This document shows, in pieces, positions 17,433 to 26,999 of a DNA stretch of 64,000 nt. The translations under genes and the position numbers were made by a program. Origin of the DNA: Novosphingobium kunmingense (lineage in GTDB: Bacteria > Pseudomonadota > Alphaproteobacteria > Sphingomonadales > Sphingomonadaceae); assembly GCF_002813245.1 (NCBI RefSeq), contig NZ_PHUF01000004.1, positions 560,001-624,000 of the forward strand. The letters run 5' to 3'. The notes beneath the pieces were generated by a model, which saw nothing but the letters and a program-made list of their open reading frames with translations, was not told the DNA's origin and did not search any database. Each line of letters opens with the position of its first letter. Within the stretch, counting starts at the first letter, position 1.

Positions 17433-18164
17433 ATGGACGAAACTGCCAACCCCAGCATCCTCCTCGTCGACGACGAGGAGGCCCTGCGCCAGCCCCTGGC
17501 TGCCTATCTGGCGCGCCAGGGGTTCGGCGTGACGGAAGCCGCCAGCGCGGCCGAGGCGCGCACCCATCTGCGCGACGCCAACCCTGACATCGTCCTTCTC
17601 GACATCATGATGCCGGGGGAGGACGGCCTGTCGCTCTGCCGGCACCTGTCCGAATCGCGCGCGATTCCGACCATCCTGCTGACCGCCAGGGGCGAGGCGA
17701 TGGATCGGATCGTCGGGCTTGAGATCGGCGCCGACGACTATGTCGTCAAACCCTTCGAGCCGCGCGAACTTGTCGCCCGGATCCGCTCGGTCCTGCGCCG
17801 CGCAGCCAAGGGTGGTCCTGCCGCGGCCGAGGACGAGGTCTTCGCTTTCGAAGGCTGGATGCTGGACCCGTTGAAGCGCCGGCTGACCGCGCCCGACGGC
17901 GCGCTGGTGCCGATTTCGTCGGTCGAGTTCCGCCTGCTCATGGCTTTCGTCGAACACCCGCGCCAGGTGCTCGACCGCGACAGGCTGCTCGACATGGTTC
18001 AGGGCCGCGAAGCTCACCTGTTCGACCGTGCGGTCGACAACCAGGTCAGCCGCCTGCGCCGCAAGATCGAGGTCGACAGCCGCAACCCGACCCTGATCCA
18101 GACGGTCTGGGGTGGCGGCTACATGCTGGCCGCCGACGTGCGCCGCACTGCCGCAGTCGGTTGA
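17433..18164 (+). CDS. OmpR/PhoB-family response regulator
   Basis: A 243-residue two-component regulator. The receiver domain has D13/D14, phospho-acceptor D57 (IVLLDIMMPG), T84 and K106 (YVVKPFEP); the C-terminal winged helix (about 135-235) ends in the usual LIQTVWGGGYML block. It binds DNA when phosphorylated, probably by the kinase encoded 7 bases downstream. ATG 17433 was chosen because it places the receiver at the normal distance; the ribosome site is weak, suggesting coupling to the EF-hand gene 22 bases upstream. The GCGACA repeats at 16681-16729 are a candidate target. Confidence 0.95.
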   Translation: MDETANPSILLVDDEEALRQPLAAYLARQGFGVTEAASAAEARTHLRDANPDIVLLDIMMPGEDGLSLCRHLSESRAIPTILLTARGEAMDRIVGLEIGADDYVVKPFEPRELVARIRSVLRRAAKGGPAAAEDEVFAFEGWMLDPLKRRLTAPDGALVPISSVEFRLLMAFVEHPRQVLDRDRLLDMVQGREAHLFDRAVDNQVSRLRRKIEVDSRNPTLIQTVWGGGYMLAADVRRTAAVG

Positions 18165-18171
18165 GTTCCCC

Positions 18172-19596
18172 ATGGAAGCGCGCGGACTTTCGCGGATCTG
18201 GCCGCGCAGCCTGCAGGGCCAACTCCTGCTGGCCATCGCCCTGGCGCTGCTGCTGGCCCAGGGGATCAGCGCCGCGCTGCTCTATTCCGCACAGGTCGAT
18301 CGCCGCAACGACGCGCTGATTCACACCGCGGCCATGCGCCTTATGCCTGTCGCGCGCAGAGACGAGCCGGTGCCCTCCCCCGACGGGCCGCAACGCCGCC
18401 ACCCCGGTCGCGGCATGGGCGTACAGGCACTCGGCAGCTTCACCGTGCTTCCCGATGACCGCCGCAACACCGATGGCGAGGCCGAGCTGCGCAGCTGGCT
18501 CGCCGCGCAAGGAATCGACGCGGCCGAAATCATCGTCGTCCAGCGCAGGGTGCGCGACGATCCGCTTGCCCAGCGCCGGCTGGTGCAACGAGAGCGCGGC
18601 GGCCGCAAGGCCGAACGCGAAGGCAAGTTGGCTCCACCCGAACGCGTCATGCTGGCGGCGGTGCGGCCGCAAGGCCAGCCGCAATGGCTGGTTAGCCGGG
18701 TGCTTGTCCCGCGCGCCGGATTTCGCCCCGGCCTGACGCTCGTCAGCCAGACTCTTCTCCTCTACGCCCTGCTGGTCGGGGTGATCGCGGTAGTGCTGGG
18801 CCGGCTGACCCGCCCGTTGCAGGCGCTGACCCGGCGGGTCGAGCACTTCGCCCGCACCCGAGATCCGGACGGCCAGATCGAACCGCAAGGCCCCGACGAC
18901 GTGCGCCGCCTGATCGTCGCGCATAACGCGATGGAGGGGCGGATTTCCTCGCTGCTCGACGAAAAGGACGTGATGCTCGGCGCGATCGGCCACGACCTCA
19001 AGACCCCGCTTGCGGCCCTGCGGGTGCGGATCGAAAGCGTCGACGACGATGCCGAGCGTGAGCGCATGGCAGCGACGATCGAGGACATCGTTCGCACGCT
19101 GGACGACATCCTGTCGCTGGCCCGGGTCGGCCGGCCCAGCGACCCTCGCGAGCCGACCGATCTTTCCGCCCTGATCGCGCAGGTCGCCGACGAGTTCGAG
19201 GACCTGGGCGAACCGGTCACCCTGGCCGAGGGCGAACGCATCGTCGTTCCGCTGCGCCCCACCTGGCTGCGCCGCGCGGTGCGCAATCTCGTCTCCAACG
19301 CGGTGCGCTATGGCAAGGCCGCGCGAATCGCGGTCGCGCGGCGCCCGGACGGGATCGCCATCACGGTCGAGGACGACGGTCCCGGCATTCCCGATGCCGA
19401 TATCGCCACCATGCAGGAGCCGTTCCGCCGCGGCGATCCGTCGCGCAATTCGGCCACCGGCGGCGCGGGCCTGGGCCTGGCGCTGGCCCGCGCCATCGCC
19501 GAACAGCACGGCGGCCGGCTCGACCTTGCCAACCGCCGCGACGCGACCGGCGCGGTCGCCGGCCTGACCGCGACGATCGTCCTGCCGCCGGCCTGA
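18172..19596 (+). CDS. Membrane sensor histidine kinase
   Basis: A 474-residue EnvZ-like kinase. Membrane helices at about 15-39 and 191-211 flank a roughly 150-residue periplasmic sensor that is strongly basic (many Arg/Lys). HAMP follows (212-265), then the HisKA box with H274 in AIGHDLKTPL, the N box RNLVSNAVRYG, the G1 box VEDDGPGIPD and G2 GGAGLGLALARAIAEQHGG. It is co-transcribed with the response regulator. The stimulus is unknown; a neighbouring His-rich EF-hand protein hints at a metal or cation signal. The stop lies 3 bases from the stop of the convergent M1 peptidase gene. Confidence 0.94.
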   Translation: MEARGLSRIWPRSLQGQLLLAIALALLLAQGISAALLYSAQVDRRNDALIHTAAMRLMPVARRDEPVPSPDGPQRRHPGRGMGVQALGSFTVLPDDRRNTDGEAELRSWLAAQGIDAAEIIVVQRRVRDDPLAQRRLVQRERGGRKAEREGKLAPPERVMLAAVRPQGQPQWLVSRVLVPRAGFRPGLTLVSQTLLLYALLVGVIAVVLGRLTRPLQALTRRVEHFARTRDPDGQIEPQGPDDVRRLIVAHNAMEGRISSLLDEKDVMLGAIGHDLKTPLAALRVRIESVDDDAERERMAATIEDIVRTLDDILSLARVGRPSDPREPTDLSALIAQVADEFEDLGEPVTLAEGERIVVPLRPTWLRRAVRNLVSNAVRYGKAARIAVARRPDGIAITVEDDGPGIPDADIATMQEPFRRGDPSRNSATGGAGLGLALARAIAEQHGGRLDLANRRDATGAVAGLTATIVLPPA

Positions 19597-19599
19597 ACC

Positions 19600-22263
19600 T
19601 TATTTCAACGCGGCGAAGGCGCGCGATACCTCGGCTGCGCGCGCCTCCTTCAGACGGCCGCAACTGCGTACCCGTTCGATCGTGCGCTCCAGTTCGAGCG
19701 CGCCGGTCTTGCCGGCAAGCTTGGGCCGCATCAGCGCCGCGATCTCGTCGGCGCGGGCGACCGAGCAGAATCCCCCGACCACGCCGGGCATGCGCGAAGC
19801 GAAGAAGATCCCGCCGCCTGTCTTGCTGTCGAGCAGCGCGTCGAGGTTGGTCTTGAGCCAATCGAATCCGAGGTCGCGCGTGCCTTCGCTCGCCACGACG
19901 TTGCCGATCAGGCCCAGCCGTTCGCTGGTGCGCAGGCGCTTGTCGGAAAACTCCTTGAGCACCCAGGTGCCGATCTCGGGCTTGCCGCTGCCGCCGACCG
20001 CGCCGAGCGCCACCGGGCGGAACACCGGATCCTGCGAGGCAAGGGCCTTGTCCGCGACTTCCTTGGCCATGGCGAGGCCGCCGTCCTCAATCACGATGCC
20101 AAGCCCGGTGCCGAGCCACAGCGGGTCGAGCGCCGCCTTGTTGCCGCCAAGGTAGGCCCGCGCCGCATCGCCGATCTGCTTGCGCAGCTGGGCATCGCGC
20201 GCGGTGCCGGCCAGGCGCCGCACGATCTGGGCGCGCTTTTCCGACACTTCCGGGTCTTCAGCGGCATAGGCACCGGCCGCCGGGTCGAAGCCCATCGCGG
20301 CAAGACGCGGCTTGAAGGTCTGTTCCAGCAGGCGGCGGTATCCAGCCTTGGCGGGTTCGTCCATCAGGCTGCCATAGACTGCCTGCAACGTGTCGAAGCC
20401 GGCGGCGCTGGCATAGCTGTCCTTGTTCCTGGCCAGTTGCTGGGCCGCTGCGATCAGCAGATCGGGTGAGGCGCGGCCGGCGCGGAAGCTGGCGAAAAGC
20501 GAATCGTCGAGCGCCTGCGCTTCCCCGGCCGAAAGCGTGTCGGCCCTGGCGATCAGCGCCGCCCAGTCCTGCGCCGGCACCTCGAAGCGGTAATAGCCGG
20601 TGCCGCCGGCATTGGGCATGACCGTGCCCTTGCCGGTAAAGGCAAGCGGAGCGCTCTTCTCGGTCAGCAGCTGGCAGGTCTGGGTCGTCGCGGTCAGCGG
20701 CCTCACGCAGAGCGGCACGCCCCAAATCGTCTCGGGTGCCGTGGTGCCGAGCCGCGCATAGCGGCTCTGCGTGACCGTGTATCGCCCGCCCTTGTTCCTG
20801 GCGAAAGTCACGAGAGGCACGCCTTGCTGGTCGGTAAAGCTCTGCATCGCGGGCACGATGCGCGGATCGCCCGCGGCCTCGGCCATGGCGGCGAAGAAGT
20901 CCTTGCTCGTGGCGTTGCCATAGCGGTGCGCTGCCATGTAGCGTCGCACCCCGTCACGGAACTTGTCGTCGCCCATGTAGCCGGCGATCATCGCCACGAC
21001 ATGGCCGCCTTTGCCGTAGGTGATCGTATCGAAGGCCTCGTCGATCTTCTCATTGGTCGGGATCGGCTGGTGGATGGCGCGCCCGGCCAGCAGCGCGTCG
21101 GTGTTCATCGCGGCAAAGCCCTCGCCAAGACCGCCCGCGCCGATGTTGAGATCGGGCCGCCATTCGCCGCCGATCCGGAAGCCCATCCAGTTGGCGAAGC
21201 TTTCGTTGAGCCAGATGTCGTCCCACCACGCCGGGGTGACGAGATCGCCAAACCACTGGTGCGCCAGTTCATGCGCCACCACCATACCGAAGGTCCGCTT
21301 CTGTACGGTAGGCGCGGCATCGTCCATGATCAGGATCGGGTCGGCGTAAAGGTCGGCGCCCGCGTTCTCCATCGCGCCGGGCATGATCGGCGAGGTGATC
21401 TGGTCGAGCTTGGGATAGGGGAAGCCCTGGTTGAAATAGGCTTCGAGGTGCTTGACGATGCCCTTCGATCCTTCGAGCGCGAAGGCCATCTTGTCCTTGT
21501 TCTGCTGCGTCGTGACGATCCGCAACGGCAGCGGGGTCGCGCGCTGCGGGGTCGGCGGCACGGTGCCTTCGACCGTGGCGAAAGGCCCGACCATCATGGC
21601 AACAAGATAGGTCGGCAGCGGCAGGGTCGGGGCGAAGCGGTGGACCTCGAGCCCGCCTTCCAGAACCTTCGACACCTCGGGCGCGTTGCTGACCGCAACC
21701 TGGCCCGGCCTTGTGCGCAGGGTCACGGTGAAGGGCTGCTTGAAGCCGGGTTCGTCGAACGAGGGGAAGGCTGCGCGCGCGTCGATCGACTGGAACTGCG
21801 ACCACGAATACCACTCCTCGCCCACCTTGACGCGGAACAGCCCGGCGGGGCCGGTGTTGAACGGCGCGTCATAGGCGAAAGCGAAGGTGACGGGGCCGGC
21901 CGGCAGGGGTTCGGCAAAGGTCAGACGGGCAACGCCGGTGGGATCGACCTGCGCCCAGGTGCCGGGAAGGGTCCTGCCGCCAACAATCGCGACGACCTTC
22001 TTCATGGCGAGATCGCGGCCATGAAGATCGATCGTCATGCTCGGCGCCTTGAGCGTCGCGTCGATTTCAACCGCGCCGCTGAACCGCTCCTTGTCGGGAT
22101 CGACCGTAAGATCGAGGCGATAGGCGGTGGGCCTTACCGCATCGCTCAATTGGCCGCGCGGGACCTGAACGGTTTCGGCGACGGGCGCCGGCGCGGCCTG
22201 GGCCAGGGCCGGTGCCCCGCAAGCCAGGCCAATGATCGAACTAGCGACTAGCAGACGGCGCAT
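19600..22263 (-). CDS. M1 family zinc aminopeptidase, exported
   Basis: An 887-residue aminopeptidase-N-type enzyme with a signal peptide (MRRLLVASSIIGLACGAPAL, cleaved near AQA). The exopeptidase motif is PGAMENAG (295-302); the zinc site is H331-E332-L-A-H335 with third ligand E354 in NESFANW. The ERAP1-like C-terminal helical domain (about 520-880) is present. Acts in the periplasm to trim peptides. ATG 22261-22263 was chosen because the preceding in-frame codons lack signal-peptide character. It lies 102 bases downstream of the HerA-like gene on the same strand with a possible terminator between. Confidence 0.95.
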   Translation of the reverse strand: MRRLLVASSIIGLACGAPALAQAAPAPVAETVQVPRGQLSDAVRPTAYRLDLTVDPDKERFSGAVEIDATLKAPSMTIDLHGRDLAMKKVVAIVGGRTLPGTWAQVDPTGVARLTFAEPLPAGPVTFAFAYDAPFNTGPAGLFRVKVGEEWYSWSQFQSIDARAAFPSFDEPGFKQPFTVTLRTRPGQVAVSNAPEVSKVLEGGLEVHRFAPTLPLPTYLVAMMVGPFATVEGTVPPTPQRATPLPLRIVTTQQNKDKMAFALEGSKGIVKHLEAYFNQGFPYPKLDQITSPIMPGAMENAGADLYADPILIMDDAAPTVQKRTFGMVVAHELAHQWFGDLVTPAWWDDIWLNESFANWMGFRIGGEWRPDLNIGAGGLGEGFAAMNTDALLAGRAIHQPIPTNEKIDEAFDTITYGKGGHVVAMIAGYMGDDKFRDGVRRYMAAHRYGNATSKDFFAAMAEAAGDPRIVPAMQSFTDQQGVPLVTFARNKGGRYTVTQSRYARLGTTAPETIWGVPLCVRPLTATTQTCQLLTEKSAPLAFTGKGTVMPNAGGTGYYRFEVPAQDWAALIARADTLSAGEAQALDDSLFASFRAGRASPDLLIAAAQQLARNKDSYASAAGFDTLQAVYGSLMDEPAKAGYRRLLEQTFKPRLAAMGFDPAAGAYAAEDPEVSEKRAQIVRRLAGTARDAQLRKQIGDAARAYLGGNKAALDPLWLGTGLGIVIEDGGLAMAKEVADKALASQDPVFRPVALGAVGGSGKPEIGTWVLKEFSDKRLRTSERLGLIGNVVASEGTRDLGFDWLKTNLDALLDSKTGGGIFFASRMPGVVGGFCSVARADEIAALMRPKLAGKTGALELERTIERVRSCGRLKEARAAEVSRAFAALK

Positions 22264-22333
22264 TCTTGTAGACCCCTTGGATACGCAAAACACGTAGCCG
22301 GCGGCCTTGCCCAAACGGGTTGCAATTGAAACC

Positions 22334-22354
22334 ATGCCCCTCGACGAAGGGCAT
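22334..22354 (-). terminator. Possible terminator after the HerA-like gene
   Basis: On the minus strand ATGCCC (22354-22349) pairs with GGGCAT (22339-22334) over an 8-9 base loop, extended by one wobble pair, and is followed by GGTTTCAATT. It sits 12 bases after the HerA-like stop. The T tract is poor, so this is only a candidate. Confidence 0.35.
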
Positions 22355-22365
22355 TGGCGCGTCGA

Positions 22366-23940
22366 TCAGCGCAGCAGCCCGCCAAGAAGTCCGCGCGCGA
22401 AACGGCCAAGCATGGCCCCGCCGATCGCCGTGCCGATGGCATTCGCCGCCGCACTGGCAGCCGAAGCGCCGATGTTCCCGCTCGACCGGCGCCCGGTCAT
22501 TTGCCGGGCGACCATCGTCCCGGCCGAGGCGGCGGCCGCTCCCATCGCGGCCTTGCCGGCCTTTTCCCACATCGAGGGCGTGGCGCGCGGCTGGGCGCGC
22601 TGGGCGGCTTCGCCCTGTTCCTCGACCACCTGGGCGGCGGCGGCGGCATCGGCGGCCTTCTGGTTCAGCACTTCGGCCGCGCTTTCACGGTTCACGGCAT
22701 TGTCGTACTTGCCGTCGAAGGGACTGATCGACTGGATGATCGCGCGCTCCTTGTCGGTCACTGGCCCCAGACGGCTGCGCGGCGGGACGATCAGCGTGCG
22801 CTGGACGATCGTGGGCGCGCCGTCTTCGTCAAGCGTCGAGACCAGCGCTTCGCCGACCTTGAGTTCGGTTATCGCCGTTTCGACGTCGAGGTCCTTGTTG
22901 ATGCGGAATGTTTCCGAGGCCGCGCGGATCGCCTTCTGGTCGCGCGGGGTAAAGGCGCGCAGCGCGTGCTGGACCCGGTTGCCCAGTTGCCCGGCGATCT
23001 TTTCGGGGATGTCGATCGGATTCTGCGAGATGAAATAGACGCCAACACCTTTCGAGCGGATCAGCCGAACGACCTGTTCGATCTTGTCGAACAGCGCCTG
23101 CGGGGCATCATCGAACAAAAGGTGCGCCTCGTCGAAGAAGAACACCAGCTTGGGCTTCTCCGGATCGCCGACTTCGGGCAACGCCTCGAACAGTTCGGAC
23201 AGCAGCCATAGGAGGAACGTGGCGTAGAGCTTGGGGCTCTGCATCAGCTGATCGGCGGCCAGGATGTTGACCATCCCCTTGCCACTGTCGTCGACGCGGA
23301 TGAAGTCGTTGATCTCGAACGCGGGTTCGCCGAAGAACAGGTCTGCGCCCTGGCTTTCGAAGGCAAGCAGCTGGCGCTGGATCGTGCCGACGCTGGCCTT
23401 CGAAATGTTGCCATAGGTCGTCGCAAGCTCGCTCGCGTTCTCGGCGCAGGCGACCAGCACCTGCTGCAGGTCGCTCATGTCGAGCAGCAGCAGCCCGTTG
23501 TCGTCGGCCCACTTGAAGGCGATGGTCAGCACGCCTTCCTGCGTGTCGTTGAGACCAAGCAGCCGCGACAGCAGCAACGGCCCCATTTCCGACACGGTGG
23601 TGCGGATCGAGTGGCCCTTCTTGCCGTAAAGATCCCAGAAGACGGCCGGATTGTCATGGTATTCGAAGGGCTCGATGCCCAGCTCGGCAGCGCGCGACTT
23701 GATCTTGTCGGCGTGGGCGAAGCTGTCGCTGCCGGCCATGCAAATGCCGGACAGATCGCCCTTCACGTCGGCCAGGAACACCGGGACGCCGGCGGCAGAG
23801 AACTGCTCGGCCATGGTCTGCAGGGTCACGGTCTTGCCGGTCCCCGTCGCGCCGGCGACCAGTCCGTGGCGGTTGGCCTTGCCCAGCTTGAGAACCTGCC
23901 GTTCGCCGTTGGCTGCCAGCCCCAGAAAGATTTCATCCAT
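22366..23940 (-). CDS. HerA-like ATPase (DUF853, YjgR family)
   Basis: A 524-residue FtsK/HerA-superfamily ATPase of the DUF853 group. Walker A is GATGTGKT (30-37); Walker B is [15 protein letters not shown], where DEAH is followed by an arginine-finger-type region and [12 protein letters not shown]. About residues 410-524 form an Ala-rich, poorly conserved tail ending in glycine-rich segments. No NurA-type nuclease is adjacent, so a role in DNA end processing cannot be assumed. E. coli YjgR is uncharacterised. Cytosolic hexamer is expected by analogy. Confidence 0.9.
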   Translation of the reverse strand: MDEIFLGLAANGERQVLKLGKANRHGLVAGATGTGKTVTLQTMAEQFSAAGVPVFLADVKGDLSGICMAGSDSFAHADKIKSRAAELGIEPFEYHDNPAVFWDLYGKKGHSIRTTVSEMGPLLLSRLLGLNDTQEGVLTIAFKWADDNGLLLLDMSDLQQVLVACAENASELATTYGNISKASVGTIQRQLLAFESQGADLFFGEPAFEINDFIRVDDSGKGMVNILAADQLMQSPKLYATFLLWLLSELFEALPEVGDPEKPKLVFFFDEAHLLFDDAPQALFDKIEQVVRLIRSKGVGVYFISQNPIDIPEKIAGQLGNRVQHALRAFTPRDQKAIRAASETFRINKDLDVETAITELKVGEALVSTLDEDGAPTIVQRTLIVPPRSRLGPVTDKERAIIQSISPFDGKYDNAVNRESAAEVLNQKAADAAAAAQVVEEQGEAAQRAQPRATPSMWEKAGKAAMGAAAASAGTMVARQMTGRRSSGNIGASAASAAANAIGTAIGGAMLGRFARGLLGGLLR

Positions 23941-24051
23941 TGCCTATCGTGCTCCGCTGCTCGCCAAGACGTATCGGGATAGACCGGTGAGCGAACCCGC
24001 GCGAGAGGGTTTTTGCATGTGGCGCAAAGCCCCGCTAGAAGCCGCTTCGCA

Positions 24052-25836
24052 ATGGCCAGCCCCTTGATCCTGCTCGACGATGCACGTTCCGAAGGGGCGA
24101 GCGCGGCGCGCTTCTATGCCGATCCGGTCGAGGTTGTCGTCGCGCGACGCGCCGAGGATGTGAGGCCTGCACTCGAACGGATCGAGGCGCTGCGAGCCGC
24201 GGGCCACCACCTTGCCGGCTATCTCGCCTACGAGGCAGGACTTGCACTGGAAACCCGGCTGGAGCCGCTTGCCGCGTCGCGCACCGGCGCCAACGGCCCG
24301 CTCGTGTGGTTTGCCGCCTTTACCGGCTACGAAACGATCCCGGCCGACCGGGTGCCCGCCTGGCTCGCCGCGCGCGCGCCGGGTACGGCGAGCGTCGGCC
24401 CGCTCGATCACGCGCTGTCACCGGGCGGCTACGCCCGCGCCTTCGCCGCAATGGAGGAGGCTATTGCGGCGGGCGACATCTACCAGGCGAACCTCACCTT
24501 TCCGCTGGCGGGATCCTATCGCGGCGATCCATTGGCGCTCTACGCGCGGCTGCGCCCGGCGGCCGGGGCGGGCTATGGCGGGGTGGTGTTCGACGGATCG
24601 CACTGGCTGCTCAGCCTCTCGCCCGAGCTGTTTTTCGCCGTCAAGGACGGTGCCGTTCGCGTAAAACCGATGAAAGGCACCCGCCCGCGCGGCCGCACAC
24701 CGGGCGAAGACGTTGCGCTGCGCGACGAACTGGCCGCCTCGGTCAAGGACCGGGCCGAGAACCTGATGATCGTCGATCTGCTGCGCAACGACATGTCGCG
24801 CGTCGCCGAAGCCGGCAGCGTCCGGGTGGATGCGCCCTTCGCGGTCGAAAGCTATCCGACGGTCCACCAGATGGTGACCACGGTGACTGCCCGGCTGCAG
24901 CAGGGCCGCACCGCCGCCGATGTTGTCCGCGCGCTGTTTCCCTGCGGATCGATCACCGGCGCGCCCAAGATCCGCGCGATGGAACTGATCCAGCAGCACG
25001 AGCGCGACGCGCGCGGCACCTATTGCGGCGCGATCGGCAGAATCGATCCTTCTGGCGAGACCGCGTTCAATGTGGCAATTCGCACGCTGCGCCTGACGCC
25101 GGAGGAGAACGGCCGGGGGCGCGCCGTGCTGGGCGTGGGCTCGGCGATCGTGGCGGATTCGGACATGCTGCCGGAATGGCGCGAATGTCTGATCAAAGGG
25201 GGGTTCGTGCGTTTGGGTGCCACCGGTGCCGACCTGATCGAGACGATGCGGTTCACCCCCGACGAGGGCATCCCGCTGCTTGAACTGCATCTCGAACGGA
25301 TCAAGGCTAGCGCGGCCGAACTGGGCTTTGCCTTCGATCGGCATGCCGTGCGCAACGCCATCCAGGCGCTGTGCTTCGAGGCCGAGGCGCCTTCGCGCCT
25401 GCGCCTCAGCGTCGCGCGCAGCGGGGCCTATACGCTCGACCTTTCGGGCCTGCCCGCCGCACTGCCCGCACCCGCGATCTGCGCCGTGTTGCGCCTGCCG
25501 GTCGATCCGGGCGACTGGCGCCTGCGCCACAAGACCAGCGACCGCGGTTTCTACGAGGACGGCCTGGCCATCGCGCAACAGGCCGGCGCGGACGAGGCCC
25601 TGTTCCTGCGCGATGACGACCGGATCACCGAAGGCTGCTTCACCAATGTCTTCGTTCAGCGCGGCGAGCATCTGATCACCCCGCCGCTCGCCCTCGGCCT
25701 GCTGCCCGGCGTGTTGCGCCGCTCGATGGTCGAGGCCGGCCGCGCGGTGGAGGACGACCTGACGCTGGCCGACCTCGAGCAGGGCTTTTTCATCGGCAAC
25801 GCGCTGCGCGGCCTGATGCCGGCGCGCCTGCTTTGA
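24052..25836 (+). CDS. pabB: Fused aminodeoxychorismate synthase component I and aminodeoxychorismate lyase (PabB-PabC)
   Basis: A 594-residue fusion for p-aminobenzoate synthesis. Residues 1 to about 370 are the chorismate-binding PabB domain with VKPMKGTRPRG, LMIVDLLRNDMSRV and FPCGSITGAPKI. Residues about 385-594 are the fold-IV PLP enzyme (PabC lyase): ETMRFTPDEGIPLLELHLER, HKTSDRGFYEDG with the PLP lysine, and ITEGCFTNVFV. It makes 4-amino-4-deoxychorismate and then releases pyruvate to give PABA for folate. A glutaminase partner (PabA/TrpG) is not in the window. The start ATG 24052 fits the family; the next gene begins with a TTGA overlap. Confidence 0.94.
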   Translation: MASPLILLDDARSEGASAARFYADPVEVVVARRAEDVRPALERIEALRAAGHHLAGYLAYEAGLALETRLEPLAASRTGANGPLVWFAAFTGYETIPADRVPAWLAARAPGTASVGPLDHALSPGGYARAFAAMEEAIAAGDIYQANLTFPLAGSYRGDPLALYARLRPAAGAGYGGVVFDGSHWLLSLSPELFFAVKDGAVRVKPMKGTRPRGRTPGEDVALRDELAASVKDRAENLMIVDLLRNDMSRVAEAGSVRVDAPFAVESYPTVHQMVTTVTARLQQGRTAADVVRALFPCGSITGAPKIRAMELIQQHERDARGTYCGAIGRIDPSGETAFNVAIRTLRLTPEENGRGRAVLGVGSAIVADSDMLPEWRECLIKGGFVRLGATGADLIETMRFTPDEGIPLLELHLERIKASAAELGFAFDRHAVRNAIQALCFEAEAPSRLRLSVARSGAYTLDLSGLPAALPAPAICAVLRLPVDPGDWRLRHKTSDRGFYEDGLAIAQQAGADEALFLRDDDRITEGCFTNVFVQRGEHLITPPLALGLLPGVLRRSMVEAGRAVEDDLTLADLEQGFFIGNALRGLMPARLL

Positions 25837-26999
25837 GGACTTCTGCCGCCCTGTCGCGCATCGCGCCCTCGCGCACGACCGCGATGACCGACCGCGCCAG
25901 CGAACTGCGCGCGGAAGGCCGCGACATCATCTCCCTGTCGGTGGGCGAGCCCGATTTCGCCACCCCGCCGCACGTTGCCGAAGCCGCCAAGCGCGCAATC
26001 GACGAAGGGCAGACCCGCTACACCCCTGTCGCGGGAACCCTGGCGCTGCGCAAGGCGGCGACCCTGCATTTCGAACGCGACCTCGGCATTGCCGCGGCGC
26101 CCGAGCAGGTGATTGTCAGCGCGGGTGGCAAGCAGGCGATCTTCCACGCCCTTCTCGCCACGCTCGATCCGGGCGAAGAGGTGCTGATCCCCGCCCCGTG
26201 GTGGGTCAGCTATCCCGAGATCGTCCGCTTTGCCGGCGCCACCGTCGTGCCGCTCCAGACCGATGCCGCCGGAGGCTTCCGCATCACGGCTGATCTGCTC
26301 GAGGCGGCGATCACCCCGCGCACCCGCTGGCTTCTGCTCAACAGCCCCGGCAACCCGACCGGGTCGGTCTATTCGGCGGAAGACCTGGCCGCATTCGCCC
26401 AGGTGCTGCGCCGGCATCCGCAGGTTCTGGTGATGAGCGACGACATCTATGCGCCGCTGCGCTACACGCCCGGCGCGCACGCCACGCTGGCCGCGCTGTG
26501 TCCCGATCTAGCGGACCGGATCCTCACCGTATCGGGCGTGTCGAAAAGCCACGCCATGACCGGCTTCCGCATCGGCGTCAGCGCTGGTCCGGAATGGCTG
26601 ATCAAGGCCATGGCCAAGTTGCAGTCGCATTCCTCGGGCAACCCTTGCTCGATCAGCCAGGCCGCCGCCGTCGCCGCCTTCCAAGGGCCGCAAGGCTACC
26701 TGGCCGAATGGTGCGCCGAGTTCCGTATCCGCCGCGACCGAGTGGTTGCCGCGATCAACGCCATACCGGGACTCTCGACACCGGCGCCCGACGGAGCGTT
26801 CTACTGCATGGTCGATGCCGCACCGCACATGATCCGCTTCGGCGATGACGAGGCACTGTGCCTGCATCTACTGGAACACGGCGTGGCCTTGGTCGCCGCC
26901 TCGGCGTTCGGCGGCAGGGATGGCTTTCGCATCAGTTTCGCCGCCGATCAGGCGACGCTCGACGAAGCGTGCCGACGGATAGCAAAGGCTCTGGCATGA
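25833..26999 (+). CDS. Class I PLP-dependent aminotransferase (aspartate aminotransferase-like)
   Basis: A 388-residue fold-I aminotransferase. SRIAPSRTTAMTDRASELRA and ISLSVGEPDFATPPHVAEAA match the aspartate/tyrosine/prephenate aminotransferase subgroup I-gamma. LLNSPGNPTGSVYS, the PLP lysine in VSGVSKSHAMTGFRIG and the C-terminal substrate Arg in DGFRISFA are present. The start is inferred as TTG 25833, overlapping the pabBC stop (TTGA); it gives the family's usual N-terminus. No clear ribosome site exists, so translation is probably coupled. The preferred amino acid cannot be told. Confidence 0.9.
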   Translation: MRTSAALSRIAPSRTTAMTDRASELRAEGRDIISLSVGEPDFATPPHVAEAAKRAIDEGQTRYTPVAGTLALRKAATLHFERDLGIAAAPEQVIVSAGGKQAIFHALLATLDPGEEVLIPAPWWVSYPEIVRFAGATVVPLQTDAAGGFRITADLLEAAITPRTRWLLLNSPGNPTGSVYSAEDLAAFAQVLRRHPQVLVMSDDIYAPLRYTPGAHATLAALCPDLADRILTVSGVSKSHAMTGFRIGVSAGPEWLIKAMAKLQSHSSGNPCSISQAAAVAAFQGPQGYLAEWCAEFRIRRDRVVAAINAIPGLSTPAPDGAFYCMVDAAPHMIRFGDDEALCLHLLEHGVALVAASAFGGRDGFRISFAADQATLDEACRRIAKALA

